From Onthophagus taurus (Eukaryota; Arthropoda; Insecta; Coleoptera; Scarabaeidae), in the NCBI RefSeq assembly GCF_036711975.1, contig NC_091968.1, positions 20,026,001 through 20,090,000 on the forward strand: DNA of 64,000 bases, given 5' to 3'. The notes beneath the pieces are model-generated. The model saw only the letters and a list, made by a program, of their open reading frames with translations, was not told the origin of the DNA and did not search any database. The number at the start of each line of letters is the position of its first letter. Within the stretch, counting starts at the first letter, position 1. A program made the position numbers and the translations under genes. This document shows, in pieces, positions 11,984-39,440 of this stretch.

Positions 11984-11989
11984 TTTATT
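11984..11989 (-). terminator. Polyadenylation signal of COPE
   Basis: TTTATT on the plus strand (AATAAA on the minus strand), 25 bp beyond the COPE stop codon. Confidence 0.6.
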
Positions 11990-12014
11990 AACATAACCTT
12001 AAAATAAAATTAAC

Positions 12015-12971
12015 TTAAGCTTTTATAGGTGCATATTGCATACAAATCCTTTCAAATTCCCGCTCCTTTCCCTCCAAATCTTTCAAAAAGGGATGCTCTG
12101 CATGGCTATCTTTTAATTGGGCCAAGTACCTCTTAGCCCCATCACTTTTAGACATATGTTGAGACAAAACAACCATATTCACCAAAGTATCAGGATAATT
12201 TGGGTCTTTATCCAAAGCCTCCATCAAAGCAGCCTCAGCCTCTTCAAATTTCCCTTGGGCAATATAAGTAACAGCTTGCCCATTAAGCAATAAAGGCGTT
12301 GACCCATACTTATCAATCAAATCTTGATAAATATAATAAGCATTTCGCAAATCATCTTTCCCCGCAGCGCAATGTACCCAAGATTGCGCCAACTGAGTTA
12401 AAGTTGCATCATCATCTTTTTCTTTCATCTCAGTTAATTTTGAATTGGCTAAATCTAAGCGATTAATTTTTAATAATATATCAATAATCATTGCAGAAGC
12501 TTCTAAGTTATCAATTGTGTGTAAAAGTCGATAAGCGGCTTCTAAATTATTTTCTCGCTGATAAATCGTCGCTGCTACCAAAATCAACATTTCATCTTCT
12601 ATATTCGCATTAGCACTCAATTTTTCATCTAATTGGGTTACAATCGTGTCTCTTTTTGATTTGTTCGACATGTATTCAGCTAATAATTTAATCGATTGTA
12701 ATTTTGGGTTGGAAGATGGTTTGATTTCATCTAAGACGACCAAAAATTTATTTTGGGCGATAAAAGAGCGGTACATGAAGATTAATTTTTCTACGGCCAC
12801 TTCTGGAGTTGAAGTCTGGTGATGTTAAGATTAGTATTTAGCAAATAATTTAAATTTTTTAAATACCTTTCGTAATTCTTGGGCTTCTTTTATGCATTGT
12901 TGGTAATTTCCGATGTAAAAGAAGTTTTTAATTTCGAATAATTCATCTACGTCTTGCTGCTGACGTGCCAT
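12015..12971 (-). CDS. COPE: Coatomer subunit epsilon (two exons, complete)
   Basis: Epsilon-COP is a helical-repeat subunit of the COPI coat; it pairs with alpha-COP and supports Golgi-to-ER and intra-Golgi vesicle traffic. Minus-strand exons are 12971-12867 and 12815-12015, joined in phase 0 across a 51-bp intron (AAG|GTATTT...CACCAG|ACT). The product is 301 residues, close to the usual length of about 300. Recognisable parts are the N-terminus ([19 protein letters not shown]), the [19 protein letters not shown] segment, and TPR-like helices such as [20 protein letters not shown] and [17 protein letters not shown]. The C-terminal [11 protein letters not shown] is also typical. The ATG at 12971 gives the expected N-terminus. 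It is divergently arranged with Lon (477 bp between start codons), so the two may share a promoter region. Confidence 0.96.
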
Positions 12972-13448
12972 CTTGTCACTTTGACAGAACTAAACATAAC
13001 CTATATTCGTTTTTTGATGTTTATTTGGTTGAATTATTTAATTTGATTATTTTAAAGGGAAAATTGTTTTTATTCGATAAATTTTTGATTTAACTTTGTT
13101 TGTTTATGTTTATTAATGAATTAAATGTTTAATTTGGAATTTTTAATAATGAATTTGTTGTCAATAGAACACCGCTAAATTTATGTGTCTAAATAAAATT
13201 ATTAATTTAAAAATTAAGTTCTAATTATCGTAAAATTTTTTTTAGTTTGAAATAGTGTCTTGAAATATTAACAAATTAAGTTAAATTAAATATTTTCGAA
13301 ATCAATTTTTATTATTAATTTTTATTTCGATTATTTTTCGTGAGATGTCGCTTTGTTTCAAAGATTTCTTTCGGTGTTTCAATTTGACAAGTTCAAAAAA
13401 ATCCGAGAAAATTTCCAGAATATCTCTAAATCAAAACCATTCTTGAAC
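12972..13448. promoter_or_regulatory. Divergent promoter region between COPE and Lon
   Basis: This 477-bp AT-rich spacer separates the COPE and Lon start codons, which are transcribed away from each other. No clear TATA box or repeat element was identified. Its freedom from transposon sequence, unlike most of the window, fits a shared promoter. The assignment is from gene layout only. Confidence 0.5.
13345..13446 (+). other. Short upstream open reading frame before Lon
   Basis: An ATG at 13345 opens a 33-codon frame, in a different frame from Lon, that ends with TGA at 13444-13446, two bases before the Lon ATG at 13449. If transcription starts upstream of 13345, this uORF could lower or regulate Lon translation. 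The peptide itself resembles nothing I know. Confidence 0.35.
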
Positions 13449-29200
<15,752 letters not shown>

Positions 29201-29600
29201 ATCGGTGTGCAGGTTTGTTTTGTTTTTTTTTTAATGTTTTGTTTGTTGGATCGGGAGGAAATAAGAATTGTGTGTGTTCATTATAACAAGAGAACGTTCA
29301 ATTTTTGTTGTTTCGAACGTTTGAGGATGTTTATAGAGTGTAAATTTTTTGTCCAATGTATAAAGGTGGGTTTATAGAAAGAACTGTTAGATAAATTAAT
29401 GGATAAAAAGAGGATGATTAAGAGAAGAATAAAAGAGTTTTACTATGTTTTTATTCTTAGATATTTTATACTATGAAGAAAGAAATAAATTGTTTTTTAA
29501 TAAATTTATTTATTAACTTTATTACCTATTCTTCTCCTTTATTTGAGTTTTGATTGTTTTTTATTTGATTCTTTTACTTTTTAGATTCATACGGATTTAA
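29201..29600 (+). other. Lon 3' untranslated and downstream region
   Basis: Sequence after the Lon stop codon. AATAAA motifs occur near 29483 and 29500, the likely polyadenylation signals. No other gene is visible. Confidence 0.5.
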
Positions 29601-30120
29601 TTACGTGAGTAATTCTATTTCAGTTATTGGGATTAAATATTGTTTCAATATTAATGAATTGATTGTTAAAATTTTTAGATTCTTAACGTTTTTAAAGTTT
29701 TTATTTTTAATGTAGATGTAAAGAACAATCTCAAAATATAGGAAATGTCTACAATTACCTTGGTCAGCCATTACTGCGAGAAGAAGTCCGAAAATTAACA
29801 TTGGTAAGATTTTGATAAATTGTCATTAATTATCCTGTCAGATTCTAAATGGCAGAAACCCAGATCTATGTTCAATCTACAATAAGAAGTCTGAAATTGC
29901 ATTGGCAGAATTTTGAACTGCAAAGAGAAGTCTGAAATTATTTCGTCAGATTCTAAACAGTCTGAAATTATCTGCCATATGTAAGAAAAAGTCAGAAATT
30001 ACGCTAACAAAATTCTGTCCTGCAAGAAGAAGTATGAAAGTATTCAGGCAAAACTTTGTAACTTTTTGTTTGATGAATTGTCCGGAATTATTCTGTCAGT
30101 TATCAATTATTATTATCAGT
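29601..30120. repeat. Degenerate short repeats around GAAGTCTGAAATT
   Basis: Variants of AAGAAGTCTGAAATTATT...CAGAATTT recur about every 45-60 bp from 29770 to 30090. Divergence is high. There is no coding potential. Confidence 0.5.
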
Positions 30121-30900
30121 TATCTGACCGGATCTAACGAACTGATGGTTCGTGAAAAACAACACAAATGATCAACCAAATTTTTACTTTTTCAAAAATA
30201 GAACACTGGCCGTGAAAGACTTCCTACTTATACATATATACTTACTGCCTAGAGTTTATCAATTGTTGTCTTCTAGTTTTGTTTTCCCACATTGCTGTTA
30301 TACAAAACACATTACTCAAGATCACATGGTAACATAATTTGAAAAAGTGAAAATCAAGCTTCCATGAGGCTTTCATAAATAGTATTACTTCTACTTACTT
30401 CAGGAACAAAATTAGAAGTCTTTTCGTGAAAAACTTAGTTAAAAGTTTGTGCGACGTCTAGGAAGATTGCCGAGCAGACTTTGGATGCCTATATCTTTTC
30501 TAGGCTGATGATTTAGGTGTCTCCTGTGATAAGGTCGAATCCTGAAGCTTTCTTTAGATTCAAGTTAGTTGTTATCTTATCTGCTACATCTTTAGGAGTA
30601 ACTGGCGTTTCAGGCTGCACTTTGTATATTCTTTTAATCTATAATTATTTTATTTTGAGTATAGCACCAATATCGCTGACTTCCACAACAAAACTGAAAC
30701 AACAAAACTTTTACTTTTTCAAAAATGGAACACTGGCCGTGAAAGGCTTCCTACTTATACATATACTTACTGCCTAGAGTTTATCCATTGGTGTCTTCTA
30801 GTTTTGTTGCTGTTGTACAAAACACATTACTCAAGATCACATGATAACATAATTTGGCAACATAATCTAATACTTTCTGAAAAACAATGTAACCTTCAAA
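30121..30900 (-). pseudogene. Jockey-like reverse transcriptase fragment, copy 1
   Basis: Minus-strand 30640-30430 gives VQPETPVTPKDVADKITTNL, then NLKKASGFDLITGD, and further on CSAIFLDVAQTFN. This matches the Jockey-clade start of the reverse transcriptase (P.EV...I..L..kKAPGfDlItg...CSa.FLDVaqAFD), with an internal deletion between the two parts. The same fragment recurs at 33740-34090 and 35830-36170. A second short duplication (AACACTGGCCGTGAAAG..TTCCTACTTATACATATA) occurs at 30205 and 30730. Confidence 0.65.
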
Positions 30901-31179
30901 ACTGAAGCTTACATTGTTTTAAAGCTGAAAGTAATTACTTCCAAAACGAGGTTTGATTCGATATGCCAGCAGATTATTATTAATTATCACCTTCTTAGAG
31001 CGAAGCTTTAATTATTGTAATTTATGAAGAGGCAGTATGGTAAACTGAACCAGTACGAACTATCTTGAGCATTTGTCTAATAAAAACGTAAACGGGAGAG
31101 TACAAAGTGAGATAGTGTGGTGGTAAAGTTACTTGACTATCTTCTGCCACCGATGTCTACTCTATTCTATTGCCAATGA
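30901..31179. other. Unassigned sequence
   Basis: AT-rich sequence between a Jockey-like fragment and a mariner-like fragment. A short inverted pair (AACAATGTAACCTTCAAA / GAAGCTTACATTGTT near 30885-30920) is the only structure noticed. Confidence 0.25.
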
Positions 31180-31370
31180 AAATGTTTTGATGAAAACAGG
31201 TTTTGGTGTGGTCCTAATAACAGACACTCTCATCACTGCATCATTAATCATTTCCCTAAGTTCTTGTAATGTGTGTGGTAGTAAGGGCACGTAAACAAAA
31301 TCCTTAATGTGCCCCTATGGAATGAGATCACCGAGTGTTAAGTCAGGTGACCAAGGAAATAAAGGTCATT
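31180..31370 (-). pseudogene. Tc1/mariner-type transposase C-terminal fragment
   Basis: Minus-strand translation gives WSPDLTLGDLIP, a stop, then GHIKDFVYVPLLPHTLQELR and MINDAVMRVS. This follows the pattern (SPDLtp.DFflWG.vKd.VY..plp.tl.eLr..I..a) of the C-terminal end of mariner-like transposases. Only this end is recognisable. Confidence 0.6.
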
Positions 31371-32150
31371 CAGGCATCTGAACTTGCATACTCCAATGAG
31401 GAAGTACCAAAGGCAGCCAAAAAAAAACTTGGAGAGTTTGCGATTATTTTGATATATCATTCATGTCTGTAGGTGTAATAGTTATAAATATATAGCGTTT
31501 TAAATACTACTGAATCTTGTGTAGTAATCGAGGAAGTGAAGTTTTCTGAAATGAAATGTAGATAAATGTTTGTCTATCCTTACCCTTCAAAATGCGCTCA
31601 TATCGTGCTGTACGAGTTTCTTTTTATTATAAGTTATGGCTATTTTAAAATGACGTAATGAATTGGAACCCAGCATATGGATCAGTACCTACTGTCAGAT
31701 ACGGGGGATACACCAATCCGAATTTTGTATTGTGTTTTACTTTTATGGAATCTCTTTTGCTGTTGAGCATGTGACTCATCACGTTGAAGTGATCAGCAAT
31801 AGTCGGCTAGCATAGATTTGGTTTGACAGCAACTAGCACCTACGTAGCATACCGCGTTTAGTTTTAAACTTCAAGGCATAATCAAAAAAGCCAGTTTGCT
31901 TGTACATAACCTCAGATATCTCAAAATCCTGACATGATGGAATGGCATGGTTCACTAACCGTCAACGTATGCAAACGACCGCCATTTTAATCGATTAACT
32001 TAGTTCTTAACTAATACGAATAGGCCGTTCAACAAAACGTTATTGCAACCCTAAACCATTTGCGTGTATCACAGTTTACGGCATTCCCTGATGAACGCGC
32101 CCATTATTCGCATTGCGTTATTTTGCTTGTCAGTGTATCTTCTGTACATA
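31371..32150. other. Unassigned repeat-derived sequence
   Basis: No open frame of note and no terminal repeats recognised. It probably contains the rest of the decayed mariner-type element and flanking intergenic DNA. Confidence 0.25.
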
Positions 32151-32159
32151 CAGTATCTT

Positions 32160-33560
32160 CTGTATGTAGTGAGATTTTGAGTAGACTCGAGAATGGTGAA
32201 AGTGGATCGTTTCGGACATCAAAAAGAAAATAGACTTCATTTTGAATTTTGCATCAAAGTTACATTTATATGATTTTTTCTTCATGATAGATGCAAACGA
32301 AGGAAAACAAGTAGGACTGCAAAAGACAAGTCGGTACAAGACGCCATGTGTTTGTGGATTACCCAAAGGCGTAGTTTGGGCTATTCAAGGGCAGGATTCA
32401 TCTTCAGACAGTTTTCCGCAAATCTTTCAAGATCAAATTATTAAATTTTGTATGTAATAGTGGCTTTGCTAGATAAGACGTTTACAAATGTGACGAAACT
32501 GGGTTAAATTGGATATATAAATATAGTTAAATATGGCCAAGATTAATCTGGGTGTGAAATTTTCGATGACAATGTTATTATAACCTCAGTTAAAGAGTCT
32601 GGAGATCAAGACAGCAGTGAATATGAAGAGGATCTTGAAAACTGCCATGACTCCCCATCGCATGCTAAAGCGTCGACGAGGTTGAAGACCGCAATGATCC
32701 CAATTGATTTGGATTTTTGACTTTCTACTATTTGTCTATATTACCACTGAACAGCTCCTTCCTTGCTGCAGTAGTTCCTCAAATGTTTGCGAAGTTTTGG
32801 TTGCAACCCCAAGTGGCTAAGAATCGAGTGGTATATAATTAGTTGGTGGTGATATATGCTATCAGTTGTGAAGAGCACATAATAATGCTTTCTTGACTGT
32901 GCAGGAAATCTGCTGATCAAAATTCCGAAGACAATTATCATAATTCCTCGCTCGAGTAAGGCGATACTTAAAAACTTTTTCTTGGATGATACGATGTGGC
33001 CTGTAATTCTTACATGGTTAAAATGTATGGTTTCAATGAAACCGCGTCATCACCGTAACATCCATCAGAAATATGGTCATTTTCCTGAAATGTTTTTAAA
33101 CAATTTTGAAAAATACCGCCGTCAGATTCTGACCTTTCTGCCAACGTTAAAATATGCAAAGCAATAGGTGGCGTCAACAACTTCCATCAGAACTCTGCTG
33201 TTTGAAACCATTAAAATATCATTGCCGTCAATACAACCAAACTCCACCAATTTTTAAGTCCAACACATTGGTTTTTCCATCGTTTTTGTGATGTTGGTAC
33301 GATGAGATTGATGAAGAAGTAATTATATCATCTCCAACAAATTCAGTACAACAGCAGCCGATTCCTCAACTTCAAAATGCTACAGTACCAAATTGACAAA
33401 AGTGGACTAAATATAATAACAGGAATCTAGAAGACCTACATCCGGATATGAAACAATTACTCATTGTTGATGATAAAAACGCGTGGAAGAAGCAAAAATA
33501 GATGAAAATATTGCTTTTGCCAAATACGCAGGTTTAGCATTGGATAAATTACCTTGACAA
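32160..33560 (+). pseudogene. pogo-like transposase remnant, copy 1
   Basis: Plus-strand sequence matches 34290-35800 over several blocks (ATGCAAACGAAGGAAAACAA, GATTAATCTGGG...GAAATT, AAAGAGTCTGGA, TTTTTCCATCGTTTTTGTGATG, GATGATAAAAACGCGTGGAAG). It contains a GLPKGVVW-like N-terminal piece and the INLG..F..D acidic C-terminal piece of pogo/Tigger-type proteins. Indels and stops occur throughout. Confidence 0.5.
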
Positions 33561-33699
33561 CAATCAATAATGACAAAAAGTGAAAATCAAGCCATGTTAA
33601 CCAAATTCAGTCTATCATCATATATGTCACCCAGCTCATCATACTCATTACTAGCAGGCCTATCTATTTTTTGCAGATTACATTCAGTCCATTGATTTC

Positions 33700-34290
33700 A
33701 TTTAATGAACTTGTTGTGAACTCATTCAAGTTGAATGTATTCCCTGAAACTTTCATAAATAGTATTACATCTACTTGCTTTAGGAACAAAATTAGAACTC
33801 GTTGTTTTGGACGCTGAATAAACACAGCACTTATATAGGGACATCATTTGTATCAAGCTTTCGTGAAAAACTTTCTCAATAGCTTATGCGACATGTAAGA
33901 AGATTGCCGAGCAGACTTTGGATGTTTACATCTTTTCTAGGCTGGTGCTTTAGGTGTTTCCTGTGATAAGATCGAATCCTGAAGCTTTCTTTAGATTCAA
34001 ATTAGTTGTTATTTTATCTGCTACATCTTTAGCAGTAACTAGCATTTCAGGCTGCATTTCGTACATTCTGTTAATCCATAATTATTTACTAATTTAATTG
34101 GATAATGGTGCTATCATTATCCCTGATTTCTACTTTGTCAAGCCTTGCATTAATTTGATCTAATGTCTTCATTATGTTCTGCATAATCTGCATCATAGAG
34201 TCTCTGGGCATTAGATATCTCAGGCTTTATTATATTATGGTAAATTTGTCGTGCTTTGGGCAGTAAGTTTTTTGGACTTAGCTCTTTTCG
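33700..34290 (-). pseudogene. Jockey-like reverse transcriptase fragment, copy 2
   Basis: Repeats 30360-30650 in the same orientation, with the VADKITTNLNLKKASGFDLI text again readable on the minus strand. Copies 2 and 3 share longer right-hand sequence (to TAATTTAATTGG and TCTGCATCATAGAGTC). Confidence 0.6.
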
Positions 34291-35800
34291 TTTTTGGTCT
34301 TATCTCTTAAGGTGAAAATGGATTGCATCGCACTTTTAGAAGAAGAAACGACATTTTGAACTTTACATGAAAGCTACATATGGTAGATGCAAATGAAGAA
34401 AAACAACCAGGACTACAAAAGACAAGTCATTAGAAGATGCCGTGTATTTATGGTTTACCTAAAGGCGCAGTTTAGACAACACGTAATCTTTCCAGATGAA
34501 ATTGTAAAATTTTATATGCAATAGTGTCTTTTGCTAGAGAAGACGTTTACAACTGTGACGAAACCGGGATAAATTTGAAAGCTCTGCCTGTTGTTAAGTT
34601 TGTAAAAAATGAAAGTTAAGCAGATACGCTTGAAAATGTAAAAAGGTGTCAAACTGTGTCATTTAGTTCCTGGTTTTCATGACTGTGACGAATCTGATGC
34701 TATGAAATGGTTGAATATGGGCAAAATTAATCTGGGCTATGAAATTCTCGGTGACAACGATATTGTTACCTAAGTTAAAGAGTCTGGATATGAAGACGGC
34801 AGTGAATGTGAAGAGGGTCTTGCAGACAACTGCCATGACAACTCCTTAAGATGACAAAGCGTCTTCCTTGCTGAAGTAGTTCCTCAAACGGTTGCAAAGT
34901 TCTGCCACTAATTATTTCTCTCCAAACATCTTAGTTTCGCTATCTTTAACCCCTAGCGGCCTGGAACCATTTCACAATCAATTTCCATTATCAGTATTTT
35001 TTTCATCCTCAGAATCGACTAGCATATAATTTGTTGGTGATGATAAATGCTATTAGTTGTGAAGAGCACAGGGCTAATTATATTTTCTTGAGTGTGTATG
35101 AAATGTATTGACCAAAGTTCCGAAGACAGTTTTTGTAATTCTCCTCGCGCGAGTAAGGCGATAGTTGAAAACTTTTTCTTGGATGATACGATGTCGTCTA
35201 TAATTCTTACATGGTTTTAAAAGGTATGATTTCAATGAAACCGTGTCATCATCACCAACAAGGTAACATCCAATAGGAATATGTTCATTTTCCAAGGCAT
35301 CCTGAAGTGTTCTTGAAAAGTTTTGGAAAATACTGCTTTATTCTGATTCTTCTGCCAACATTAAAATATGTAAATCAATAGCATAGCAACATAAAATATG
35401 CTGTTTGCAACCATTAAAATATCATTGCCATCAATAGTTGCCCAGCAATCGGGAAAGCTCTACCAATCTTTAAGTCCAACACATTGGTTTTTCCATCGTT
35501 TTTGTGATGTTGGTACGATGAGATTGATGAAGAAGTAATTATATCAACTCCAACAAATTCAGTACAAACGCTGCTGATTTTTCAACTTCAAAATGCTACA
35601 GTATCAAATTGACAAAATTGGAAATCGTGGCGCAAAAGAAAAACTAAATATAGTAACAAGAATCTAGAAGATCTACATCCGGCTATGAAACAATTACTCA
35701 CTGTTGATGATAAAAACGCGTGGAAGAAGCAAAAATATATGAAAATATTGCATTTTCCAAATACGCAAGTTAAGCATTGGATAAATTTACTTGGCAACAA
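34291..35800 (+). pseudogene. pogo-like transposase remnant, copy 2
   Basis: The plus strand gives DAMKWLNMGKINLGYEILGD, NDIV, a stop, then VKESGYEDGSECEEGL. This resembles the C-terminal acidic segment of pogo/Tigger-type transposases (W....D.GyqiltDdEIv..V). It parallels copy 1 block by block but differs by indels, and no intact frame remains. Confidence 0.5.
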
Positions 35801-35816
35801 TCAATAATGACAAAAA

Positions 35817-36320
35817 GTGAAAATCAAGCCATTCAATAGACTTATTCTGAACTCATTCAAGTTGAATGTACTCCCTGAGGCTTTCATAAATAGTATTACA
35901 TCTACTTACTTCAGGAATAAAATCAGAACTCGTTGGTTTGGACACTGCAAACTTTGTCAAAAGCTTGTGCGACGTCTAGGAAGATTTGCCGAGCAGACTT
36001 TGGATGCCTATATCTTTTCTAGGCTGATACTTTAGGTGTTTCCTGTGATAAGGTCGAATCCTGAAGCTTTCTTTAGATTCAAATTAATTGTTATCTTATC
36101 TGCTACAACTTTAGTAGTAACTGGCATTTCAAGCTGCACTTTGTATAGTTTTTTAATCCATAATTATTTTATTTTGAATATAAATAACACCAATATCCCT
36201 GACTTTTACTTTGTCAAGTCTTGCATTGATTCGATTTAATGTCTTTATTATGTTCTGCATAATCTGCATCATTGAGTCTCTAGGAATTAGATATTAAGTA
36301 ACTTTTTTGGTCTTAACGTT
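35817..36320 (-). pseudogene. Jockey-like reverse transcriptase fragment, copy 3
   Basis: Third copy of the fragment at 30360-30650 and 33740-34090, in the same orientation and again following a pogo-like block. It ends near 36320 (TTTTTTGGTCTTAACGTTATC), after which the sequence is unique. Confidence 0.6.
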
Positions 36321-36436
36321 ATCTCTTCTTTTTTGCAGCTCCATTGCTATTGTGCATCCTCTGCAGCTAGCTGGATGTTCATTTTTACAGTTAACACCCT
36401 TGGTAGGTGTTCTCTTATTCTGGCGTTCTTTTGCAG

Positions 36437-36579
36437 AATCTTACAGAATAATCGACGAGTGCAAAGAAATCCGCAGATATTACAACATCGAAGAAGGATT
36501 TCAAGATCATAACGAGGGTCTTGGAATAGCAGATAATGTTACAAAACTTCAAACGTGTTTTCCTCGAAATAACATTTTG
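36437..36579 (+). CDS. Candidate internal exon of unrecognised gene X
   Basis: A frame is flanked by TTCTTTTGCAG at 36436 and a TTG|GTAAGT donor at 36580. The exon is 143 bp, enters mid-codon and ends in phase 0. It encodes SYRIIDECKEIRRYYNIEEG, then FQDHNEGLGI and TCFPRNNIL, with no stop and a normal amino-acid mix unlike the surrounding repeats. It can join the 44313 exon in phase. I do not recognise the protein. An upstream exon would be needed and none was found, so the call is moderate. Confidence 0.45.
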
Positions 36580-36599
36580 GTAAGTAAACGATTTCCTTA

Positions 36600-37515
36600 A
36601 AATCTTCTTTCTCAATAATTGAGCAAAATTATTTTCTTAATAAAAAAATTTTTTGTATAAATTCCTATCTTATAATCATTTATTTCGTATTTATTTGTTT
36701 TTCAATCAGTTTCTAAACCTTACGTAATACCTCTATGTAAAAAGAAACAAGATGCAACATCTAATTGATCGTGGGAAGTCATCATCAAACCGAAACCAAC
36801 AAGAATTAATTTCATTCCGTTCCATTTTACTTAACTGTTTACACACTTTACAACCCAACATCATTCCACAACTTTACTATCACTTTATGGCTCGATAAAT
36901 AAATCGAAAAAAAAAAAAATAGGTGAGTATTGCAAAATATTCCAAACTTGTTTATATTTTTTCTTCAATATTTATCAAATAACGATAAGAAATACTCAGT
37001 TCATATTTACTATTGCGATATTTGCTTTTTAACTCGATATGTTTAATCATGAGTTTACACGAAGGCAAAGTAAGACAATTATTAGTTTTTAACGAGTGTG
37101 TGTATGTTTATTTTTTATTGTATTTGTTATTACTTTTTTACTTATTTCGGTTTGTGTGGTTTTGTTAATTAGTGATGCTACGCTCGTTTTACTATTTTAC
37201 TTCTACCTTTTACGGGGTTACGTAAATATACATTCGTTTTGCTATGTGTGTGTGTGTTGGCTCAAAGCATCTCTTTTTCGGTTTCGTGCTTTGTTTAATT
37301 TAATTTAATCATCGTTTTAATATTATAGAAGAAACAGTTTGTCGTTGTTTGTTGACCGAAATAGTTGGGTGTTGCTCCAAATATTTCTTTTATTTAATTA
37401 TTATGTATTTATTATTGATAAACATATCGTTGTAATTTACATATTTTTGTTATTACAATTTTTGTTCGGTGTTTTTATTTTGTTGTTGTTGAAGAACAAG
37501 TTTTGTAATTTTAAT
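36600..37515. promoter_or_regulatory. Repeat-free AT-rich region upstream of a short candidate first exon
   Basis: This stretch has none of the mobile-element families that flank it. It includes TG-rich text (GTGTGTGTATG near 37097 and TGTGTGTGTG near 37246) and long T runs. It could hold a promoter and 5' untranslated sequence for the exon at 37516. Open frames here are low-complexity and unlikely to be translated. Confidence 0.3.
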
Positions 37516-37533
37516 ATGGATTTTTTTAAAAAG
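37516..37533 (+). CDS. Candidate short alternative first exon of gene X (MDFFKK)
   Basis: ATGGATTTTTTTAAAAAG is followed by GTCAGT, a good donor, and ends in phase 0. It could therefore splice to the exon at 44313 (LMGIKPKRK...). A 6-codon first exon is common in multi-promoter genes but short enough to occur by chance. Transcript evidence is needed. Confidence 0.3.
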
Positions 37534-37559
37534 GTCAGTTTTTAATATATTTTATTAAT

Positions 37560-38450
37560 TATTAATTAACCTTCATTTAAATGGTTCTTTAATTTGAATA
37601 AGAAAATAATTCTTTTATTTATTTTAAGTTATTTATTAAAAATTTAAAAACAATTTAACATATTTAGAGTACCTAGTACAGAAATCTTGGCATTGTGTAA
37701 GGATCAATAATAACACATCCCGATATGTGCCAGATACTCCTTACTCAGTGCTATGATTTTCCTCAATCCAACTGTTTTGGACAGTCTTAATATTCCTTAC
37801 ATCTATTGACAATGTTTAATATTTCTGCTCTCTAGGAGTCGGTTCTACATTTTCAACTTCAATTAAGCACCATATTGATATGAAGGATAATTATGTTTAG
37901 CTAAAACATTCAATTCACCATCAACCTTAGTACTGATATATCTCAACAACCAGCTATGATCTGCGTCAATATCTCTCGTCTTGAACAGTTATGTCTAATT
38001 ACCCTTAACATTTTCGATTTTCATCAATGTCTATCTTCCCTTACCTAAAGAACTTGTCTAGGATCTGCAATATCACAGCTAGTCATACCTTGATCTCATG
38101 TGACTCATGGGTTGTTCATAAAAAGGAAATTCAATTGAAGATATTATTTTAGTTAGGATGGCAGAAAACTTTCTTAAATTGCAAATTTATCTAAAAAGGT
38201 AGTAAACCCAAAGAATCACCGATTAAAGACAAATTATGTCAAACATATTTTTTTTTGGGAATCAATTTTGAATTTGTTCGTTGTGCACTTCACTAAATCT
38301 TCAACCAAATTGTGTTTCTCAAATTTACTATAACCAAGGATTCGTGCTGATTGGGTCTTTCTAATAGAGTTAAATGATGTAATGCATCTAGTCCACATCA
38401 CAAATCAGTTCCATACATCACATCTATAGCTAACGAATTAGCTAACATAT
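37560..38450. other. Intronic sequence without recognised features
   Basis: AT-rich sequence. Minus-strand pieces around 37870-37985 (RDIDADHSWLLRYISTKVDG) hint at an old mobile-element frame, but stops are frequent and no family is clear. Confidence 0.25.
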
Positions 38451-38915
38451 GACTAAATACTGCTACCAAGAAATGCTGCTAGAAGTAAGGCTAGCTGCGG
38501 TTTGCAGAAGACTGGATATTACTCTCAGAAGACCAAGTAGTGTTAGCAAAGTACTAGACACTGCTAATGAAGAAATAGAGACTGTTAATTGAAGACTAAG
38601 TACTGCTTGTAGAACACTATATGTATATTGCATGTACAAGATAATATGCAGTATCTAGATACTAGATATTTCTAACAAAAGGCAGAAAACTAGATGCTGT
38701 TTTAAGATGACTAAATGCTACTAATGGAAAAATACATACTGCTAATCGAAAATTGGATTATGCTTATAGAAACTACTTAGAGCTAATAGAGGACTATATA
38801 CTGCTAAAGCAGTATTTTATTTAAGATGAGATATTGTTTGCAGAAGGTACTGCTGGTAGAGAACTAGATATAACCAATGGAAAATTAGATACTGCCAATG
38901 GAAGATTACTTACGC
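38451..38915 (+). repeat. Degenerate minisatellite, AGACTAGATACTGCTAATGGA family
   Basis: About 15 diverged copies of a unit near ACTAGATACTGCTAATGGAAG spaced roughly 25-35 bp. Same family as 19320-19680 (opposite strand), 45740-46215, 52270-52350 and 53780-53960. Confidence 0.7.
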
Positions 38916-39440
38916 ACCGAACATCATGAGTGCACTTTTTTTGGAGTAATAATTCTCAAAAGCAATCGTAGCAGCTGTGATCCCGCTCAAACATATGCGG
39001 AAGGAATATACAAAATACAATGTATTTAGAGAAAAATTTGTAATGCATGCACTTTCAAAAATGTGGCAATGTAAGATTATATAACATTTTGTCCAATAGG
39101 TATGCAAACATTTGCTTCAAAGATTATGTCGATGCTCTATTTGGTGTCCAAATTACTACTTGCTACTTGGTGAATGCAGAGAAATCCGGGTTTCATATTG
39201 AAATGAAGTTATCCTGAGCTGATGTATGATACACAGTCAGGAAATGAGTGGTCGAGTGAGAGAAAAGATGGTGGACATCAACCCCAAGATGTGTCCTAAA
39301 GTTTTGTGGAGTGGTGAAACCTTCGGTGTTTCCTTGATTCATGCAAAAGTTGTTTGCTTACGTGGAGACCTTTAGCGTATTTGTATTGAGTCAATTATTG
39401 ATTCATCTTCTTTAGATAATGACGCAACGACTAAATCTTT
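38916..39440. other. Intronic sequence without recognised features
   Basis: No coding frame, terminal repeat or tandem unit was identified. Confidence 0.25.

Noticed and set aside
13353..13448. N-terminal extension of Lon from a TTG codon at 13353.
   Set aside because: It needs a non-ATG start; the ATG at 13449 is followed by a good mitochondrial targeting sequence.
37096..37545. Hydrophobic open frames suggesting small membrane proteins.
   Set aside because: They are low-complexity T-rich DNA read as Phe/Leu/Val; no conserved motif or splice context supports them beyond the tiny exon at 37516.
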